The position numbers and the translations under genes were made by a program. This document shows, piece after piece, positions 9,404-18,630 of a stretch of DNA of 64,000 nucleotides. This DNA is from Yoonia sp. (lineage in GTDB: Bacteria > Pseudomonadota > Alphaproteobacteria > Rhodobacterales > Rhodobacteraceae), in contig NZ_JANQTS010000128.1 of assembly GCF_030731595.1 (NCBI RefSeq), positions 1 to 64,000 on the forward strand, read 5' to 3'. Position 1 is the first letter of the stretch. The number at the start of each line of letters is the position of its first letter. The notes beneath the pieces are model-generated. The model saw only the letters and a list, made by a program, of their open reading frames with translations. It made no database searches and was not told the DNA's origin.

Positions 9404-11196
9404 GCGTTTTCCTCGAATAGGTCTGTAATTTCAAATTTGTCGACATCCACCAGCCCCAAATCAGAGATTCGCAACGATGGGATGACAACAAGGGCCAGCA
9501 ATGAATGCTGCATATAGGCATTGTTCAGCGTACACCCACAGGCGGCCATCGCCGCGACCATCTGGTCAGCCTTTGCGGCGACTTCGGCAGCGGGACTATC
9601 GGACATCAGCCCTGCAATGGGCAGTTCCACGAGCGCCAGTTCCTGACCGTCTTTCCAGACGGTGACACCGCCGCCCACTTCGCCCAGCCGGTTTGCGGCC
9701 GCCGCCATCATCGCCCGGTCCGTGCCCACAACAATCATATGGTGACTGTCATGCGCCACGGTCGAGGCCATGGCCATTTTGCCCTGATACCCGAAACCGG
9801 AAACAAAACCGTTCACGACCTTGCCGGTGCCTTGATGCCGTTCGACCAATGCGATCTGGTAGGTATCCCCTTCGCCTTCAACCAGCCCGTCGACTACGGG
9901 CAGTTCCGCTGTCAGCGCCTCGGTCGGGGCCTGGTTTTCAACAACGCCGATGACCTTGGCTTTGACCTTGTTTTTGCCTTCGGGTGCGGCAATCGCGAAA
10001 TCCGCATCCCCAAGAACCTTGCCCATATGCACCGTCTGCCGCGCATCGGCAGGCCAGTCGTAGTGCGGACAATCAACCGTGATCTTGCCGTCCAGCGCCA
10101 CGGTTTGCCCGCGCGCAATGACATGCTCGATAGGTAGTGTAATCAGATCAGAGGTCAGGATCATATCCGCCCGCCGCCCCGGCGTGATCGACCCCAATTC
10201 GCGTTCCAGACCAAAGTGCGTTGCGGTATTGATCGTGGCCATCTGCAGGGCGATGACCGGATCGCAGCCGCAGGCAATGGCGTGGCGCACGACTCGGTTC
10301 ATATGGCCGTCATTCACCAGCGTGCCGGAATGGCAGTCATCGGTGCAGAGGATAAAGTTGCGCGGGTCCAGCCCCTTTTCGGTCACCGCCGTGATCTGGC
10401 TTTGCACATCATACCACGCCGACCCCAGCCGCATCATCGACCGCATCCCGTTGCGCGCGCGCGCAATCGCATCCGCCTCGGCGGTGCCTTCGTGATCGTC
10501 AGCGGCCCCACCCGCGACATAGGCGGAAAAGGCCACACCCTTGTCAGGACTGGCATAGTGCCCGCCCACAGTCTTGCCTGCGTTCATGGTCGCGGCCATT
10601 TCGGCCAGCATCTGGGGATCGCCGTTGATGACGCCGGGAAAGTTCATCATTTCGCCCAGCCCGATGATGCCGGGCCAAGCCATCGCCTCTGCCACATCTG
10701 CGGCAGAGATTTCATAGCCGGTGGTCTCCAGACCGGGGGCAGAGGGGGCGCAGGACGGCATCTGCGTATAGATATTCACGGGCTGCATCAGCGCCTCGTC
10801 ATGCATCATGCGCACACCGCGCAGACCCAGAACATTGGCGATCTCGTGCGGATCGGTGAACATGGTCGTTGTGCCATGCGGGATGACGGCGGCGGCGAAT
10901 TCCGCAGGGGTCAGCATCCCGCTTTCGATATGCATGTGCCCATCGCACAGACCGGGGATCAGATAGCGGCCCTCTGCCTCGATCACGCGGGTATCGGGGC
11001 CGATGCAATGGCTGGCATCAGGGCCGACATAGGCAAAGCGCCCATCGGCGACAGCCACCTGCCAATCCAGAATTTCGCGGGTTTGCACATTCACCAGCTT
11101 GCCACCACGCACGACCAGATCGGCGGGTGCGCGGCCTGCGGCGACAGCGACCAAACGGGGGGCAACCTCGGCCCAAGATTTGATGTGATGTTCCAT
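9400..11196 (-). CDS. ade: adenine deaminase
   Basis: A 598-residue amidohydrolase that converts adenine to hypoxanthine and ammonia. It shows the metal-binding region GLCDGHMHIESGM, the motif HGTTTMFTDPHEIANV, and the conserved CTDDCHSGTL stretch; the C-terminal part is the typical Ade domain (AHDSHHMIVVGTD). The ATG at 11196 is chosen; an in-frame GTG at 11211 is an alternative. It is the first gene of a two-gene operon with amn (4-base overlap). A purine-salvage role follows directly from the pair. Confidence 0.95.
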   Translation of the reverse strand: MEHHIKSWAEVAPRLVAVAAGRAPADLVVRGGKLVNVQTREILDWQVAVADGRFAYVGPDASHCIGPDTRVIEAEGRYLIPGLCDGHMHIESGMLTPAEFAAAVIPHGTTTMFTDPHEIANVLGLRGVRMMHDEALMQPVNIYTQMPSCAPSAPGLETTGYEISAADVAEAMAWPGIIGLGEMMNFPGVINGDPQMLAEMAATMNAGKTVGGHYASPDKGVAFSAYVAGGAADDHEGTAEADAIARARNGMRSMMRLGSAWYDVQSQITAVTEKGLDPRNFILCTDDCHSGTLVNDGHMNRVVRHAIACGCDPVIALQMATINTATHFGLERELGSITPGRRADMILTSDLITLPIEHVIARGQTVALDGKITVDCPHYDWPADARQTVHMGKVLGDADFAIAAPEGKNKVKAKVIGVVENQAPTEALTAELPVVDGLVEGEGDTYQIALVERHQGTGKVVNGFVSGFGYQGKMAMASTVAHDSHHMIVVGTDRAMMAAAANRLGEVGGGVTVWKDGQELALVELPIAGLMSDSPAAEVAAKADQMVAAMAACGCTLNNAYMQHSLLALVVIPSLRISDLGLVDVDKFEITDLFEENA

Positions 11197-11272
11197 CCCC
11201 AATGGTTTCACCGTTTTCAGGCGGGTTCAAGAGGGGATGAAATGCCAAAGTGAACTTGGCCGTTGGTCGCAC

Positions 11273-12043
11273 TTAGGCGTCTGGGCCAGTCATCGTCACG
11301 CTGACACCGCCGATTCCGTCGATCACGACCTCGACCTCCATCCCGGGTTTGATCGGGCGCGCGCCGATCGAGGTGCCGCAGGCAATCAGATCACCGGGGT
11401 TGAGGGTCATGTCCTGTGACAGAAGGCTGACGATCTGGGGCGGCGTCAGGATCATATCCGAGGCCGGATAAGACTGGCGCTCGCGGCCGTTCACCAGAAC
11501 CGTGATCGTGAGGTCCTGCCACTGCACATCCGTGTCGATCACAGGACCGACCACGCCGAAACCATCAAAGCTTTTGGCGCGGGTCCATTGCGGGAAAGAC
11601 GGATCAGCCGTCAGGATATCAAGCGACGTGATATCGTTCACGCAAGTATAACCAAAGATCGCATCGCTGGCTTGGTCGGGGGTGATATCTTTGCAGGTCT
11701 GGCCGATCACGATCCCCAACTCGCCCTCGAAAACAACACGACCGGCGGATAGCGGGATGTCCACCTCTGCGCCAGGACCAGCAAGAGAGGTATCCGCCTT
11801 GAAGAAATAAAGCGGATGGGTCGGGTGCTCCATCCCTCCCTTTTCGGCGGCGGCCTTGAAGTTGTTCCACAGTCCGATGAATTTGCCGGGCACGACCGGG
11901 GCAACCAAGGTTACTTCGGACAAGGGCACAGGCCCGCCGACTTCAATCTCAGACCCAAGGCCGGTGCGCGGGTGAAAGGCATCTTCCGCAATGATACCGG
12001 TGATGACTGATCCGTCTTCTTTCTTGGCTCTTGCCCACTTCAT
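11273..12043 (-). CDS. fumarylacetoacetate hydrolase family protein
   Basis: A 256-residue protein of the FAH superfamily. Acidic metal ligands are visible at FEGELGIVIG and VNDITSLD, and the C-terminal core holds LNPGDLIACGTSIGARPIKPGMEVEVVIDGIG, close to 2-hydroxyhepta-2,4-diene-dioate isomerases, acylpyruvases and 5-oxopent-3-ene-tricarboxylate decarboxylases. The exact substrate cannot be told. The gene has no metabolic neighbours: ade lies downstream and tspO upstream, with gaps of about 50-80 bases, so it is probably its own unit. Confidence 0.85.
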   Translation of the reverse strand: MKWARAKKEDGSVITGIIAEDAFHPRTGLGSEIEVGGPVPLSEVTLVAPVVPGKFIGLWNNFKAAAEKGGMEHPTHPLYFFKADTSLAGPGAEVDIPLSAGRVVFEGELGIVIGQTCKDITPDQASDAIFGYTCVNDITSLDILTADPSFPQWTRAKSFDGFGVVGPVIDTDVQWQDLTITVLVNGRERQSYPASDMILTPPQIVSLLSQDMTLNPGDLIACGTSIGARPIKPGMEVEVVIDGIGGVSVTMTGPDA

Positions 12044-12092
12044 CGAGTTATCTTCCTTTTGTTGCGCAGGATGCGCGCTGACGTCAAAAACC

Positions 12093-12572
12093 TTACATAT
12101 CCGCCAGTTTCAGCGGCTTTTCATCGGGGTTCAGCCGGAACATCGCCACACTGAGTGCGGCAGCGATCGTGACCCAGACCATGTATGGCACAAACGCCAT
12201 ACCGGCCCAGAAATCCAGCTGGAAGCTGGTGATCATACAGCCCAGCACCGACACCCAAAGCCCCGCCATGATCGGCAAAGACCCTTTCAACATGCGCAAC
12301 CCGAAAAATGCAGGCGTCCAGACAGCGTTAAAGGCGATCTGCATCGCCCAGAATCCCAGCGCATAGGCATTGCCGTCCAGCACCGCGACCCTTGCACCGG
12401 CAAAGGAAATCAGCAGATAGATCGACGTCCACGCGATTGGAAAGACCCAGTTCGGCGGGACCCATGTGGGTTTCGTCAACTGTTTGTACCAATTCCCCGT
12501 GGGAAACAGGGCACCCGTAGACCCAGCCGCGAAAGTCGCGGCCAGAAACATCAAGAAAAGCAGAATATCCAT
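12093..12572 (-). CDS. tspO: TspO/MBR tryptophan-rich sensory protein
   Basis: A 159-residue membrane protein with five predicted helices and the TspO signature WYKQLTKPTWVPPNWVFPIAWTSIY. In Rhodobacter, TspO (CrtK) is an outer-membrane tetrapyrrole-binding protein that tunes photosynthesis gene expression to oxygen, and crtIBK order is the same as here. It begins 30 bases after the crtB stop, so it is probably the third gene of crtI-crtB-tspO. Confidence 0.93.
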   Translation of the reverse strand: MDILLFLMFLAATFAAGSTGALFPTGNWYKQLTKPTWVPPNWVFPIAWTSIYLLISFAGARVAVLDGNAYALGFWAMQIAFNAVWTPAFFGLRMLKGSLPIMAGLWVSVLGCMITSFQLDFWAGMAFVPYMVWVTIAAALSVAMFRLNPDEKPLKLADM

Positions 12573-12602
12573 AGCGGGTCCCTTTCAGGTGACCCTGTGT
12601 AT

Positions 12603-13625
12603 CTAGGCCAGCGGACGGTCCCTGCCAAGGGTTGCTTCGCGGGCGCGCAGTTCCGCCATGATTTCCAGCACGGCAAGCGAGCGTCCGCGTTGGGGTTGCG
12701 TGCGCCCTGCGGCATCCACCAGAAACGCCACCTCATCCAGAGGCTTGGCATAAATCAGCGGTGATTTGGGCGCCAGGACAGAAACAGCCGCTCTTGCGCC
12801 TGACTGTGCGATCCAGCCCAGCTTTTGCTGCAAGGACGTATGCGCGCGCATCGAAATACTGTCATAGCCGTTGCGCCGGACCTGTTTGCCGATGCCCGCA
12901 TAGATCAGGCGCGCTGCCCAAATGCCGGTGCGGGCCTGCATTGGCAAAACATTAATCCCGGCCTCTGACCGGATATACAGCCTGTCAGCCTCGGCCAGCA
13001 GGCGCTTGACCATGCGGCGCACCTCTTCGGTGGGCAGAGGTTCGCGGACAAAGTTGATCGGATCAAGACCCGCCTCGGCCAGCCAATCCAGCGGCAGGTA
13101 AATCCGCCCCATCCGAGCATCTTCGCCAATATCGCGGGCAATATTCGTCAGCTGCATCGCCACGCCCAGATCGCAGGCACGGGCCAGCGCATCGGGATCG
13201 CGCACGCGCATCAGCACGCACATCATTGCACCGACAGCACTTGCCACGCGGGCAGAATAATCGCGCACACCGCTTAATGTGTCATAACGATGCTCGGCCG
13301 CGTCCCATGCCAGACCTTCCAGCAAGGCTTCGGGCAAGGTGCGCGGCATCTCGAATTCTTCGACAATGGCAGCAAAGGCGCGGTCTTCGGGCGCGTTGCG
13401 CGGCTTGCCCGCATAAACAAGGTCGAGCCGGTCTTGCAGACGCAAAACAGCGCCGGCCTGATATTCACCCTCGTCCACCTCGTCATCCGCAAGGCGGCAA
13501 AAGGCATACAGCGCCAGCGCGGGGTCGCGCACTTTGCCGGGTAACAATCTTGACGCCGCATGAAACGACAATGATCCATGGCGGATCGCCTCGCGGCAGT
13601 GTTCAAGATCATCAGGTCGGATCAT
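12603..13625 (-). CDS. crtB: 15-cis-phytoene synthase
   Basis: A 340-residue prenyl synthase that joins two geranylgeranyl diphosphates to phytoene. The two aspartate-rich magnesium sites are visible as ADDEVDE and DIGEDARMGRIYLP, the latter within QLTNIARDIGEDA. It overlaps crtI by 4 bases (ATGA), so the two are translated together. Product phytoene is the substrate of CrtI. Confidence 0.96.
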   Translation of the reverse strand: MIRPDDLEHCREAIRHGSLSFHAASRLLPGKVRDPALALYAFCRLADDEVDEGEYQAGAVLRLQDRLDLVYAGKPRNAPEDRAFAAIVEEFEMPRTLPEALLEGLAWDAAEHRYDTLSGVRDYSARVASAVGAMMCVLMRVRDPDALARACDLGVAMQLTNIARDIGEDARMGRIYLPLDWLAEAGLDPINFVREPLPTEEVRRMVKRLLAEADRLYIRSEAGINVLPMQARTGIWAARLIYAGIGKQVRRNGYDSISMRAHTSLQQKLGWIAQSGARAAVSVLAPKSPLIYAKPLDEVAFLVDAAGRTQPQRGRSLAVLEIMAELRAREATLGRDRPLA

Positions 13626-15160
13626 TCGGCAGCTACCTTCATTTCAGCAACAACAGGTGCATTCGGCACGAGTTTTGCCAGCACCTCAGCGCTGGAGATC
13701 ACACCGGGGACGCCAGCACCGGGATGCGTGCCTGCGCCGACAAGGAACAGGCCCTTGGCTTCTTCGCTGACGTTGTGCGGCCTGAACCACGCCGATTGCA
13801 GGATGCGCGGTTCGATCGAAAAACCGGACCCGTTGGGCGACAGGTAACGATCACGGAAATCCTTTGGGGTCAGGATCATCTCGGTGCTGATATGCTCGGC
13901 AAACCCGGGCATGGTTTTTTCGACCTCGGCCTGCACCTTGGCTTTATAGATCGCAGCCTCGCGTTCCCAATCGACCGGATTGTCAAAACCCAAGTGCGGA
14001 ACCGGCGACAGGACATAGAATGTATCATCCCCCACAGGTGCGACGCTTGGGTCCGTTTTGGAGGGGCGGTGGATATAAAGGCTCATGTCGTCAGACAATT
14101 TGCCCTTGATAAAGATATCGCGCAGCAGCCCTTCATAGCGGGGCGCGTTGGTGATCGTATGGTGGCCAACATCCGGCCACATCTTGGCGGTGCCTTTGGT
14201 GCCGAAATACCAGACGAAAAGGCCCATCGACCAACGGCGCGATTTGAGTTTCTTGTCGGTCCAGCGCTTGCGTGGCGCATTGCGCAAGAGGCGCTGATAG
14301 GTATGGCCCGCATCGGCATTGCTGACGACAAGAGGCGCGGCGAGCTTTTCTCCATCCGCCAGACGCACACCGGTTGCGGCACCCTTTTCGATCAGGATTT
14401 CGTCTACTTCGACACCTTGGCGGACTTGCCCGCCTTGGGACCGGATCACGCGGGTCATCGCCTGTGCTATCGCCTGCACGCCGCCCATTGCGTAATGCAC
14501 GCCGAATTCTTTTTCGAGATAGGCCACAAGCGCATACATCGACGTCACATGCATCGGGTCGCCGCCGATAAACAGCGGGTGAAACGACAGTGCCATGCGT
14601 AAACGGGGGTCTTTAACGCGGGCCTTGGCCAGCCCAAGGATCGACCGGTCCGCGCGCAGCATCGCAAACTGGGGCAAGACCTTGATGGTTTCCCAAAGAC
14701 GGTGCATCGGCTTGGCCACCATCCCTTCGAAACCCAAGATATAGCGGGCCTCGCTATCCTTGAGGAACCGCTTGTAGCCTTTCACGTCGCCGGGGCTGAG
14801 CCTTGCGACCTCGGCCAGCATCGCATCGGTGTCCTGACGCGCCGTGAATGTAGACCCGTCCTGCCAGCGCACCTCGTAGAATGGGTCCATTGGTCGCAGG
14901 TCGATATCCTTGTGAAAGTCGCGCCCGCAAGCGGCCCAAAGGTCCTCATAGACCTGCGGGACCGTGATAATCGTCGGGCCAAGATCGAATCGGTGGCCAT
15001 CCTGGGTCACCGACGATCCGCGACCGCCGGGCAGATCCAAACGGTCCAGCACGGTAACAGCATAGCCTTTGGCTCCAAGGCGCATGGCCGCTGCCAGCCC
15101 GCCAAGGCCCGCACCAATCACGATGGCTGCATTTGAATCTGGTGTGTCATGTGTCATCAT
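13622..15160 (-). CDS. crtI: phytoene desaturase
   Basis: A 512-residue FAD-dependent desaturase that turns phytoene into neurosporene or lycopene on the way to spheroidene. The N-terminal dinucleotide-binding motif is IVIGAGLGGLAAAMRLG, followed by the ligand LPGGRGS; the C-terminus has the second FAD motif FLVGAGTHPGAGVPGVISSAEV. The open frame extends to 15436 but the true start must be at the ATG ATG pair at 15160/15157, because further upstream would run through the PpsR operators and into crtA. A PpsR palindrome sits 17 bases upstream. First gene of crtI-crtB-tspO. Confidence 0.95.
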   Translation of the reverse strand: MMTHDTPDSNAAIVIGAGLGGLAAAMRLGAKGYAVTVLDRLDLPGGRGSSVTQDGHRFDLGPTIITVPQVYEDLWAACGRDFHKDIDLRPMDPFYEVRWQDGSTFTARQDTDAMLAEVARLSPGDVKGYKRFLKDSEARYILGFEGMVAKPMHRLWETIKVLPQFAMLRADRSILGLAKARVKDPRLRMALSFHPLFIGGDPMHVTSMYALVAYLEKEFGVHYAMGGVQAIAQAMTRVIRSQGGQVRQGVEVDEILIEKGAATGVRLADGEKLAAPLVVSNADAGHTYQRLLRNAPRKRWTDKKLKSRRWSMGLFVWYFGTKGTAKMWPDVGHHTITNAPRYEGLLRDIFIKGKLSDDMSLYIHRPSKTDPSVAPVGDDTFYVLSPVPHLGFDNPVDWEREAAIYKAKVQAEVEKTMPGFAEHISTEMILTPKDFRDRYLSPNGSGFSIEPRILQSAWFRPHNVSEEAKGLFLVGAGTHPGAGVPGVISSAEVLAKLVPNAPVVAEMKVAAE

Positions 15161-15176
15161 AAGGTGACGATAATAG

Positions 15177-15194
15177 TGTAAACCCAAGTTGACA
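15177..15194. promoter_or_regulatory. PpsR operator 1 in the crtI-crtA region
   Basis: An exact TGT-N12-ACA palindrome, TGTAAACCCAAGTTGACA. Its right part is TTGACA (15189-15194), usable as a plus-strand -35 box for crtA, though no good -10 follows. It is 17 bases from the crtI start. PpsR/CrtJ is known to repress crt genes through pairs of such sites. Confidence 0.75.
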
Positions 15195-15231
15195 ATTATT
15201 TTTGTCAGTGCTTCCCAAATCCGGCGGGTTA

Positions 15232-15249
15232 TGTCAGGATTAGTTGACA
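15232..15249. promoter_or_regulatory. PpsR operator 2 in the crtI-crtA region
   Basis: A second exact TGT-N12-ACA palindrome, TGTCAGGATTAGTTGACA, 55 bases from operator 1 (start to start) and 18 bases before the crtA GTG start. The two-site layout fits cooperative PpsR binding controlling both crtI-crtB-tspO and crtA-bchIDO. Confidence 0.75.
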
Positions 15250-15266
15250 CATTCCGAGGTTTCCCT

Positions 15267-15968
15267 GTGACGCAGATCGTCAGCCTGTCATTTTTTCGCT
15301 TTTCCGGGCCTTTGGCGCGAGCTTGGGCGCTGACGATGATGGGCGGGGCGCGTTGGCCGATGGCGCGCACGCCTGACATCGGGTTCTGGAAACTTTGCGG
15401 CTCTGGCACAGGCGAAGGGTTTACCCCCGTCCCCAATACCGCCGTCTATGCGATCCTTGCCACTTGGCCCGACGCGGAAACCGCCCATGCGCGCACGCAG
15501 TCAGGCATCTTTGCCCGCTACCAGAACCGCGCCAGCGAAAACTGGACGGTGTTCTTGCAAACCCAATCAGCGCGCGGCGTCTGGTCGGGGCAATCGCCGT
15601 TTGAGCCCTCGGGCCTTGAAGCGACCGGCCCGTTGGCTGCCTTGACGCGGGCCACGATCAAGCCCCGCATCCTTGCGCGATTTTGGGGGCGGGTCCCCGA
15701 TATCTCGGCCATGATCGGCAAAGACCCTAATGTCGCCTTCAAGATCGGGATTGGTGAGGTGCCGATGTTGCACCAAGTGACATTCTCGATTTGGCCCTCC
15801 GAAAAAGCGATGGCAGGCTTTGCCCGCACAGGGCCGCACGCAGAGGCCATTCGCGCCGTACGCGAAGAAGGCTGGTTTCGCGAAGAACTCTACGCCCGTT
15901 TCGCTGTCCACTCTGATCGTGGCACATGGAACGGCATATCACCCCTAGCCAAACTCGAGGCCGCATGA
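15267..15968 (+). CDS. crtA: spheroidene monooxygenase
   Basis: A 233-residue CrtA that adds a keto group to spheroidene to give spheroidenone, the red pigment typical of aerobic phototrophs of this family. Recognisable family stretches are RAWALTMMGGARWPMARTPDIGFWKLCGSG and, near the end, IWPSEKAMAGFARTGPHAEAIRAVREEGWF. I choose the GTG at 15267, preceded by GAGG at 7 bases; an upstream TTG at 15189 lies inside PpsR operator 1. It overlaps bchI by 4 bases, so crtA heads a crtA-bchI-bchD-bchO operon. Confidence 0.9.
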   Translation: MTQIVSLSFFRFSGPLARAWALTMMGGARWPMARTPDIGFWKLCGSGTGEGFTPVPNTAVYAILATWPDAETAHARTQSGIFARYQNRASENWTVFLQTQSARGVWSGQSPFEPSGLEATGPLAALTRATIKPRILARFWGRVPDISAMIGKDPNVAFKIGIGEVPMLHQVTFSIWPSEKAMAGFARTGPHAEAIRAVREEGWFREELYARFAVHSDRGTWNGISPLAKLEAA

Positions 15969-16969
15969 CCCAACCCTTCCCATTCTCCGCCATCGTCGGC
16001 CAAGAAGAAATGAAACAGGCGATGATCCTTACCGCGATTGATGCCAGCATCGGTGGCGTTTTGGTCTTTGGGGATCGAGGCACCGGAAAATCGACTGCGG
16101 TGCGGGCACTGGCCGCGCTTTTGCCACCGATACAGGCGGTCAAAGGCTGTCCAGTGAATAGTGCAAAACCTGAAAATGTGCCTGATTGGGCTATGTTAGA
16201 GACGAAAACGGTCGTCGAAATGCCGACACCCGTCGTCGATCTGCCTTTGGGCGCGTCTGAAGACCGCGTGACAGGGGCGCTCGACATCGAAAAGGCGCTG
16301 ACAAAGGGCGAGAAAGCCTTTCAACCCGGTCTGCTGGCCCGCGCCAACCGCGGTTATCTTTATATCGACGAGGTGAACCTGCTTGAAGATCACATCGTCG
16401 ACCTGCTGCTGGATGTCGCGCAATCAGGCGAGAACGTGGTCGAACGCGAAGGGCTTTCCATCCGCCATCCCGCCCGTTTCGTGTTGGTCGGGTCCGGCAA
16501 CCCTGAGGAGGGCGAGTTGCGCCCGCAGCTGCTGGACCGCTTCGGCCTTTCGGTCGAGGTGGGATCACCCAAAGAGATCGCAACGCGGGTCGAGGTGATC
16601 AAACGACGCGATGCATTTGAAAATGACAACGCCGCCTTCATGCTGCGCTGGCAGGCCGAGGATGCCACGATCCGCGACCGGATTTTGACGGCACGCAAGG
16701 CGCTGTCCAAACTCAAGACACCTGAAAGCACTTTGCATGATGTGGCCGAACTATGCCTCGCGCTTGGCTCTGACGGATTGCGCGGCGAATTGACCCTGTT
16801 AAAGGCCGCGCGCGCCTATGCAGCGTGGCGCGACGACACCGCCCTGACCCGCGCGCATGTCCGCGACATGGCGCCTATGGCGCTGCGCCACCGTTTGCGC
16901 CGCGATCCCCTCGACGAGGCAGGCAGCGGCACGCGGGTGTCACGGATCGTGGAAGACGTCCTTGGCTAA
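15965..16969 (+). CDS. bchI: magnesium chelatase subunit I
   Basis: A 334-residue AAA+ ATPase, the small motor subunit that with BchD drives insertion of Mg into protoporphyrin IX by BchH. Walker A is GDRGTGKST near residue 37; Walker B is YIDEVNLL (around residues 134-141). The start is the ATG in the ATGA overlap with crtA. The 3' end overlaps bchD by 8 bases. Full-length for the family. Confidence 0.97.
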   Translation: MTQPFPFSAIVGQEEMKQAMILTAIDASIGGVLVFGDRGTGKSTAVRALAALLPPIQAVKGCPVNSAKPENVPDWAMLETKTVVEMPTPVVDLPLGASEDRVTGALDIEKALTKGEKAFQPGLLARANRGYLYIDEVNLLEDHIVDLLLDVAQSGENVVEREGLSIRHPARFVLVGSGNPEEGELRPQLLDRFGLSVEVGSPKEIATRVEVIKRRDAFENDNAAFMLRWQAEDATIRDRILTARKALSKLKTPESTLHDVAELCLALGSDGLRGELTLLKAARAYAAWRDDTALTRAHVRDMAPMALRHRLRRDPLDEAGSGTRVSRIVEDVLG

Positions 16970-18626
16970 TCCCGACTGGTCCCGCGCCACTTTGGCGCTG
17001 CACCTGCTGGCCATTGATCCCGGTCTTGGCGGGATGGCAATCCGCGCGCGATCTGGTCCGGTGCGTGATGTGCTTATGGCGCAGATCAAGACCTTGCCGC
17101 AACCGCAACACCGGCTCCATCCGGCAATATCGGACGAGGCGCTTTTTGGCGGGCTGGACCTGTCAGCAACCTTGGCGAGCGGTGAAATTGTGCAGGAACA
17201 GGGTCTACTTTCGGTCCCTGGCACCCTAATTCTGGCCATGGCGGAACGGGCGACAACCAGCCTTGCGGCACGGCTGGCGGTGACGCTTGATAAAAGCCAA
17301 TTGCACTGCCTGATCGCCCTCGATGAAGGGGCGGAACCGGATGAAGTGCTGAACCCGAAACTGGCCGAACGGCTGGCCTTTAATGCGGACCTGTCAAATG
17401 TCAGCATTGCAGATGCGGAGCCCGCAGAACCAATCGACATAGACGCCGCACGGGCGCAACTGGCGCGGGTGACCCACGGTCTTGATGTTCTGGAACGGGC
17501 CGCGCGCATCGCCGCGCAGTTCGGAATAGACAGCATGCGCGCACCTTTGTTCACCCTGCGAGCCGCGCGCGCGTTGGCAGCGCTTTTGGGCAAGGCCAGT
17601 GTCGATGACAAGGACCTCGAGGTTGCTTGCGCCCTGACCCTTGCCCATCGTGCAACGCAGATGCCGCAGACAGAGGAAGACCAGGAAGAAGAAACACCGC
17701 CGCAACCGCCTGATCAGGATTCCGAGCAGTCGCAAGATGACGAAGACAGCGACAACCTCGAGATACCGGACGAGATGTTGCTGGAAGCGGTCAAGGCGCT
17801 TTTGCCAGATAACCTGCTGGAACGGCTGGCCGCGCGAAAAGCGCGAACCGGCAAGGGCAACGGGTCCGGTGCCGCGCGCAAAGGCAACCGCCGTGGCAGG
17901 CCGCTGCCATCGCGCGAAGGCAGGCTGGCCGATGGGGCTAGACTTGATATTGTTGCAACGCTGCGGACGGCGGCACCTTGGCAAGTTATTCGCAGACAGG
18001 CGAGCGGGCGCGAGGGGTTACAAATCCGACCCGCCGATTTCCGCATCAAACGGTTCGAGGAAAAATCCGACCGGTTGTTGATCTTTACCGTCGATGCCTC
18101 TGGCTCGGCCGCGCTCAACCGTTTGGCCGAAGCGAAGGGCGCCGTTGAACTGCTTTTGGCGCAGGCCTATGCGCGGCGGGATCACGTCGCCCTTGTTGCC
18201 TTTCGGGGCACGGATGCAGAACTGCTGCTGCCGCCTACCCGTTCGTTGGTGCAGACCAAACGCAGGCTTGCAGCCTTACCCGGAGGCGGTGGGACACCAT
18301 TGGCCGCTGGCATGGTCACGGCCTTTGATCAGGCAATACAGGCCTCGCGGCGTGGTTTGACGCCAACAATTGCCATTCTGACTGACGGGCGCGCCAATGT
18401 CGCTTTGGACGGTAGGGGCGATCGCAAGCAAGCCGCCGACGACGCCCAACAGATCGCGCGGCTGTTGCGCGCCCACGGTATCGACGCGCTGGTGATTGAT
18501 ACGGGCAATCGGCCCGAACCTGCACTGAAAGCTTTGGCCGCCACGCTTGACGCCGCCTATCTTCCGATGCCGCGCGCGGATGCAAAGCGGTTGTCGGCCT
18601 CTGTCTCTGCCGCATTGGGAGATTAG
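16962..18626 (+). CDS. bchD: magnesium chelatase subunit D
   Basis: A 554-residue protein with an N-terminal AAA+-like domain lacking a proper Walker A, an acidic, glutamine- and proline-rich linker at about residues 236-270, and a C-terminal von Willebrand A domain with the metal site DASGS near residue 377. It forms the ring platform with BchI in Mg chelatase. The best start is TTG 16962 (LANPDWSRATLALHLLAID), inside the end of bchI, with GGAAGA upstream; an earlier ATG at 16857 lies deep within bchI and would add an unrelated N-terminus. Length agrees with Rhodobacter BchD. Confidence 0.93.
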   Translation: MANPDWSRATLALHLLAIDPGLGGMAIRARSGPVRDVLMAQIKTLPQPQHRLHPAISDEALFGGLDLSATLASGEIVQEQGLLSVPGTLILAMAERATTSLAARLAVTLDKSQLHCLIALDEGAEPDEVLNPKLAERLAFNADLSNVSIADAEPAEPIDIDAARAQLARVTHGLDVLERAARIAAQFGIDSMRAPLFTLRAARALAALLGKASVDDKDLEVACALTLAHRATQMPQTEEDQEEETPPQPPDQDSEQSQDDEDSDNLEIPDEMLLEAVKALLPDNLLERLAARKARTGKGNGSGAARKGNRRGRPLPSREGRLADGARLDIVATLRTAAPWQVIRRQASGREGLQIRPADFRIKRFEEKSDRLLIFTVDASGSAALNRLAEAKGAVELLLAQAYARRDHVALVAFRGTDAELLLPPTRSLVQTKRRLAALPGGGGTPLAAGMVTAFDQAIQASRRGLTPTIAILTDGRANVALDGRGDRKQAADDAQQIARLLRAHGIDALVIDTGNRPEPALKALAATLDAAYLPMPRADAKRLSASVSAALGD

Positions 18627-18630
18627 GCCT

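Noticed and set aside
10216-11253. 345-codon plus-strand open frame inside ade
   Set aside because: Composition is His/Gly/Arg-rich with no recognisable domain, and the opposite strand encodes a clear adenine deaminase; it is an antisense shadow.
12555-12602. Possible hairpin GGGTC ... GACCC between crtB and tspO
   Set aside because: Only a 5-bp stem with a long loop and no T-run; not enough for a terminator call.
13226-14602. 458-codon plus-strand open frame across crtB and crtI
   Set aside because: It lies opposite two well-supported carotenoid genes, starts without a good ribosome site and has no domain.
15161-15436. Longer N-terminus for crtI
   Set aside because: It would translate through both PpsR operators and into crtA; the Rossmann motif begins right after 15160.
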